From NCBI RefSeq assembly GCF_027853915.1, contig NZ_JAQGLA010000025.1:1-64000 (forward strand): DNA of 64,000 bases. The letters are read 5' to 3'. Position numbers and translations under genes: made by a program. Shown here piece after piece: positions 61,010 through 64,000 of this stretch; the first letter of the stretch is position 1; each line of letters starts with the position of its first letter. The stretch comes from Saccharopolyspora oryzae (GTDB lineage: Bacteria > Actinomycetota > Actinomycetes > Mycobacteriales > Pseudonocardiaceae). The notes beneath the pieces were generated by a model. It was not told the DNA's origin. It made no database searches and saw only the letters and a program-made list of their open reading frames with translations.

Positions 61010-61109
61010 GCCCGACTATGCCAATACACGGCAGTCGGGCCGTCCTCGCCAGGCGAACGCTGAGAACCCGCGGCGGTGCAAGCGCCGAGGGTGGGCTATT
61101 CGCCTGGCG
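61010..61109. terminator. Hairpin-rich region between pnkp and fadD3-like gene
   Basis: GCCCGACT (61010-61017) pairs with AGTCGGGC (61033-61040), and CGCCAGGCGAA (61047-61057) pairs with TTCGCCTGGCG (61099-61109). It lies between convergent genes, so it most likely ends both transcripts. The rest of the 210-base gap shows nothing else. Confidence 0.5.
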
Positions 61110-61144
61110 GCGAATCCCAGCAAAAGATCGAAAACACGTCAGCG

Positions 61145-62722
61145 CTACTTCAGGTCGCGCAGGAGGCGTTTGAGGATCTTGCCTGAGGGGTTGCGCGGTA
61201 GTTCGGCGCGGAACTCGACCTGCCGGGGCCGTTTGTAGTTCGCCAAGCGGTCCCGGCAGTGCGTCATCACGTCCTCGGTGGACAGATCCGCGCTGCCGAC
61301 GACGAACGCCTTGCCGACCTCGCCGAGGCGTTCGTCGGGCACTCCCACCACGGCCACGTCCACGACTCCGTCCAGCCTTGACAGCACCTGCTCGATCTCG
61401 GCCGGGTAGACGTTGAAACCACCGCAGATGTACATGTCCTTGAGCCGGTCGGTGATCGTCAGGTACCCGCGCTCGTCGAGGGTGCCGATGTCGCCGGTGC
61501 GCAGCCAGCCACCTCGGTCGAAGGCCTGCTCGGTCGCGGCTTCGTCGTCGAGGTAGCCCAGCATGACGTTGGGCCCGCGCACCTGGACCTCCCCCGCCTC
61601 ACCCGCGGGCTGTACAGCACCGTCCTTGCCCGCGATCCGGACTTCGAGCTCGGACGTGGCGCGCCCGCAGGTGCTGGCCACCGTCTCGTCGTCGTCATCG
61701 GGCCGGCACATCGTCACCACGACGGCTTCGGTCAGCCCGTAGGCGGTGAGCACGGCGTCGAAGGTCAGCTCCCGCTGCATCCGCTCGACCAGCACGACCG
61801 GGACGGTTGCCGCGCCGGTCACCGCCAGGCGCAGGCTGGACAGGTCGTGGCGATCCCGGTCGGGGTGGTCGAGCATCGACTGGTAGATGGTCGGCGGGCC
61901 GGGCAGCACCGTGATCCGGTCGGCTTCGACACGGCGGAGCACTTCGGCGACGTCGAAGGTCAGTTGCGGCAGCACGGCGACACCGCGCAGCAGGCAAGGC
62001 AGGAGCCCCGCCTTGTAGCCGAAGCTGTGGAAGAACGGGTTGATCACCAGGTAGCGGTCTTCGCCGGTCAGCTCGCTGTTGGCCGCCCAGGACCGGGCGA
62101 CGCCGAGCGCCTGGCGGTGGGCGCTCATCGCACCCTTGCTCCGGCCCGTCGTGCCCGAGGTGAACAGGATGTCGCTGACGTCGTCGGGCGTGACCGCCGC
62201 CGCCACCTCGTCGGCCTGCGATTCCGGGACCGCTGCTGCCAGCGCGTCCAGGTCGTCCCAGCGGCGGGTGCCCTCGACCGGCTCCAACTCGCCCTCGACC
62301 GGGACGCGGATGATGGTGCGCAGCTGGTCGAGCGCTGCGCTGTCGACGTCGCGGATCTGGGCCAGCCGGTCGACGCCCAGGAACTCCCCGGCGATCACCA
62401 GTGCTCGAGCGCGCGAACGCCGGATCACGTCGAGGCTCTCGGAGCCGGTGAACCGCGTGTTGATCGGCACCAGCGTCGCCCCCGCGTACAGCGCGCCGAG
62501 CGCGGCCAGCACCCAGTGGTGGGTGTTCGGCGAGCACAGCGCGACCCGATCGCCGGGCCGGATGCCTTCGGCGATCAGGGCGCGCGCCACGGTCCGCACC
62601 CGGTCCAGCAGCTGCGCGAAGTTCAGCCGAACCGGGCCGTCCAGCAGCGAATCCGAATCCGGAAAGCGTTGCGCGGCAAGGGCGACTGCGGCGGGGACGG
62701 TGAGCGGCTCGCTCCCGGACAC
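61145..62722 (-). CDS. fadD3: Acyl-CoA synthetase, FadD3-like (steroid side-ring CoA ligase)
   Basis: A 525-residue AMP-forming CoA ligase. Motifs are the P-loop DILFTSGTTGRSKGAM, the aromatic-substrate PFFHSFGYKAG block, AYGLTEAVVVT, the D-loop WLRTGDIGTLDERG and the catalytic Lys in PSGKILKRLLR. It resembles FadD3, which activates the indane-dione propionate formed in cholesterol breakdown. The GTG at 62722 has GGAGG seven bases upstream. An exact KstR2-type site directly upstream supports the FadD3 assignment over a general fatty-acid FadD. No other steroid genes are in the window. Confidence 0.78.
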   Translation of the reverse strand: MSGSEPLTVPAAVALAAQRFPDSDSLLDGPVRLNFAQLLDRVRTVARALIAEGIRPGDRVALCSPNTHHWVLAALGALYAGATLVPINTRFTGSESLDVIRRSRARALVIAGEFLGVDRLAQIRDVDSAALDQLRTIIRVPVEGELEPVEGTRRWDDLDALAAAVPESQADEVAAAVTPDDVSDILFTSGTTGRSKGAMSAHRQALGVARSWAANSELTGEDRYLVINPFFHSFGYKAGLLPCLLRGVAVLPQLTFDVAEVLRRVEADRITVLPGPPTIYQSMLDHPDRDRHDLSSLRLAVTGAATVPVVLVERMQRELTFDAVLTAYGLTEAVVVTMCRPDDDDETVASTCGRATSELEVRIAGKDGAVQPAGEAGEVQVRGPNVMLGYLDDEAATEQAFDRGGWLRTGDIGTLDERGYLTITDRLKDMYICGGFNVYPAEIEQVLSRLDGVVDVAVVGVPDERLGEVGKAFVVGSADLSTEDVMTHCRDRLANYKRPRQVEFRAELPRNPSGKILKRLLRDLK

Positions 62723-62735
62723 GGAACCACCTCCA

Positions 62736-62749
62736 AGCAAGTGCTTGGT
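62736..62749. promoter_or_regulatory. KstR2-type operator upstream of fadD3-like gene
   Basis: AGCAAGTGCTTGGT fits the KstR2 consensus AnCAAGnnCTTGnT exactly. It lies 14 bases upstream of the chosen start, where a repressor would cover the transcription start. A related half site (GCTTGCTTGG) follows at about 62766-62775. Confidence 0.75.
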
Positions 62750-62807
62750 AAGCTAACTCCCCGAGCGCTTGCTTGGCCAGCCGCGTGGGCCGATTGCCCG
62801 AATCGGC

Positions 62808-64000
62808 CTACTGGCCGATCGGCACGAAGTCGGACCAGGGCGTCTCGCCGAGCTTGGCCTTGCCGTCCCAGAGCTCGACCTTGAAGTGCACCCGGCCGCT
62901 CTCCTTCATGTCGAAGTTGCAGTCGACCGGATCACCCATGGAGTTGAGGTCCTTGCACACCGCCACCCGGCCGTAGTCGGTCTCGGCGACCGTCTGGATC
63001 CACATGCCGTCCTTGCTGGTGTCGTGCGCGAACAGGTGGTCACCGATCGCCTCGAAGCAACCGGAGCCGCGCTCCTCCCCCTCGTAGGTGAGCGTCTGGC
63101 ACCACTTGGTCTGCACCGGTGTCGCCGGTGCGGTCTCCGAGTCCGCACCCGCCTCGGTCGCCTCCGCGGGCTCCTCGCCCGCACTGGTCGGCGCGACCGA
63201 ATCGAGCGGCTCGTCCGCCGTCGGCGGTGTCTCCGCCGGGATCGCCTGGCCCGATTCGGTCCGCATCGCGCTGGCGACGGCGATCGACCCGGCGAGCACC
63301 GCGAGCACACCGACGCCTGCGGCCACGTACGGCCAGCGCGCACGGCGGCGCGGCGGCGCTGCGGTCACCGGCGCGTACTCGCTCGGAACGGCGGTGACGC
63401 TGGTCAACGCCTGGCTGGCAGCCCTGGCCAGCTGACCAGCGCTGTCGTAGCGGTCGGCCGGGTTCTTCGCCATGCCGCGGGCGACGATGTGGTCGAACTC
63501 CCGCGGCAGGTCGCCGCGGGCGGCCGAGGGCAGCGGCGGCTGGTGGTTGAGGTGCGCGTTGATCAGCGAAGCCGCCGTATCGCCTGCGAAGGGCTTCGCC
63601 CCGGTCAGGCACTGGTAGAGCACGCAGGCCAGCGAGTACACGTCGGCCCGGTGGTCCACCGGACCGTCCTCGAAGCGCTCCGGCGCCATGTAGGCCAGGG
63701 TGCCGACGGCGTAGCCGGTGGAGGTCAGGTTCCCCGAGGCCCGCAGCGACGCGGCGATGCCGAAGTCGACCAGGTAGGCGAAGCCGTTCTCGGCGACCAG
63801 GATGTTGGACGGCTTGACGTCGCGGTGCACCAGGCCTTCGGCGTGCGCGGCGTCCAGCGCCTGCGCGACCTGCTCCAGGATGGCCACCGCGTCCGCCGGG
63901 CGCATCGGGCCGTTCGCTCCCAGCAGCGAACCGACGTCGCCGCCCTCGACCAGCCGCATGTCCAGGTAGAGCCGGCCGTCGATCTCGCCGTAGGCGTGGA
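62808..64000 (-). CDS. Ser/Thr protein kinase, N-terminus outside window (partial)
   Basis: The frame runs without a stop to base 64000; an ATG at 63959 is internal, since the upstream codons continue the kinase N-lobe. The catalytic loop is [20 protein letters not shown], then [10 protein letters not shown], the activation segment [20 protein letters not shown], and the [15 protein letters not shown] helix. A membrane helix ([20 protein letters not shown]) follows a proline-rich linker, leading to an extracellular tail of about 130 residues with acidic/Thr-rich and Cys-containing parts. This is the PknB-like actinomycete receptor kinase layout. It precedes the fadD3-like gene on the same strand, with the KstR2 site between them. 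Confidence 0.92.
   Translation of the reverse strand, partial: HAYGEIDGRLYLDMRLVEGGDVGSLLGANGPMRPADAVAILEQVAQALDAAHAEGLVHRDVKPSNILVAENGFAYLVDFGIAASLRASGNLTSTGYAVGTLAYMAPERFEDGPVDHRADVYSLACVLYQCLTGAKPFAGDTAASLINAHLNHQPPLPSAARGDLPREFDHIVARGMAKNPADRYDSAGQLARAASQALTSVTAVPSEYAPVTAAPPRRRARWPYVAAGVGVLAVLAGSIAVASAMRTESGQAIPAETPPTADEPLDSVAPTSAGEEPAEATEAGADSETAPATPVQTKWCQTLTYEGEERGSGCFEAIGDHLFAHDTSKDGMWIQTVAETDYGRVAVCKDLNSMGDPVDCNFDMKESGRVHFKVELWDGKAKLGETPWSDFVPIGQ

Overview
This is a 64 kb, high-GC, chromosome-like window from an actinomycete. Evidence for that is the acyl-CoA carboxylase alpha/epsilon/beta trio, a KstR2-type steroid operator, SigR and HspR type control signals, a DUF222/13E12 HNH element, and very strong G/C preference at third codon positions with frequent GTG and TTG starts. 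The gene content fits Pseudonocardiaceae, most likely Saccharopolyspora or a close relative; this is inference, because the window holds no rRNA or other taxonomic marker. No rRNA, tRNA or CRISPR array was seen.

Layout. 0-10 kb: the tail of an IS110-type transposase, a divergent TetR/DUF998 pair, an acyl-CoA carboxylase operon (accA-accE-pccB, minus strand), a double-domain TetR regulator, an amidase and a glutamine-synthetase-like ligase. 10-21 kb: an isochorismatase-like hydrolase, a CE1758/CE1759-type flavin monooxygenase and FMN reductase pair, RecQ, a DUF445/Abi-alpha pair, an XdhC-like protein, a methyltransferase, a ClpC-like chaperone under apparent SigR plus HspR control, an ArsC-like protein and a DUF3040 protein. 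21.5-23.7 kb: an SsuA-like lipoprotein and an SsuD-like monooxygenase (organosulfur use).

23.7-35 kb is the most coherent accessory block. It holds a molybdenum hydroxylase large subunit, a GntR/FadR regulator, a TIM-barrel amidohydrolase/decarboxylase-type enzyme, and a six-gene operon: amidohydrolase-family deaminase, two NCS2 nucleobase-type permeases, UbiX-like flavin prenyltransferase, UbiD-like decarboxylase and a COG0523 GTPase. Three near-identical palindromes of the form ATTACATGTAAT lie in the control regions, so the block looks like a single GntR regulon. I infer uptake and catabolism of an N-heteroaromatic carboxylate or purine-like compound that includes a prenyl-FMN decarboxylation step.

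35.1-37.7 kb is a probable mobile element: a DUF222-HNH endonuclease gene between 175-bp terminal inverted repeats that differ at only five positions, each with nested palindromes. 37.7-48 kb: a four-carbon acid sugar kinase (DUF1537), a BCCT transporter, a tiny ORF, a poly-HAMP hybrid histidine kinase with a NarL-type response regulator, a CBS-domain protein, a sarcosine-oxidase-like flavoprotein and a small unknown. 48-53 kb: a copper ATPase and CopZ-like chaperone behind a CsoR-like operator, a small ORF, a cold-shock-domain protein and an amine oxidase. 53-64 kb: two unknown proteins, an enoyl-CoA hydratase, a NarL-type two-component system, the Hen1/Pnkp RNA-repair pair, a FadD3-like CoA ligase behind a perfect KstR2-type operator, and a Ser/Thr kinase that runs off the right edge.
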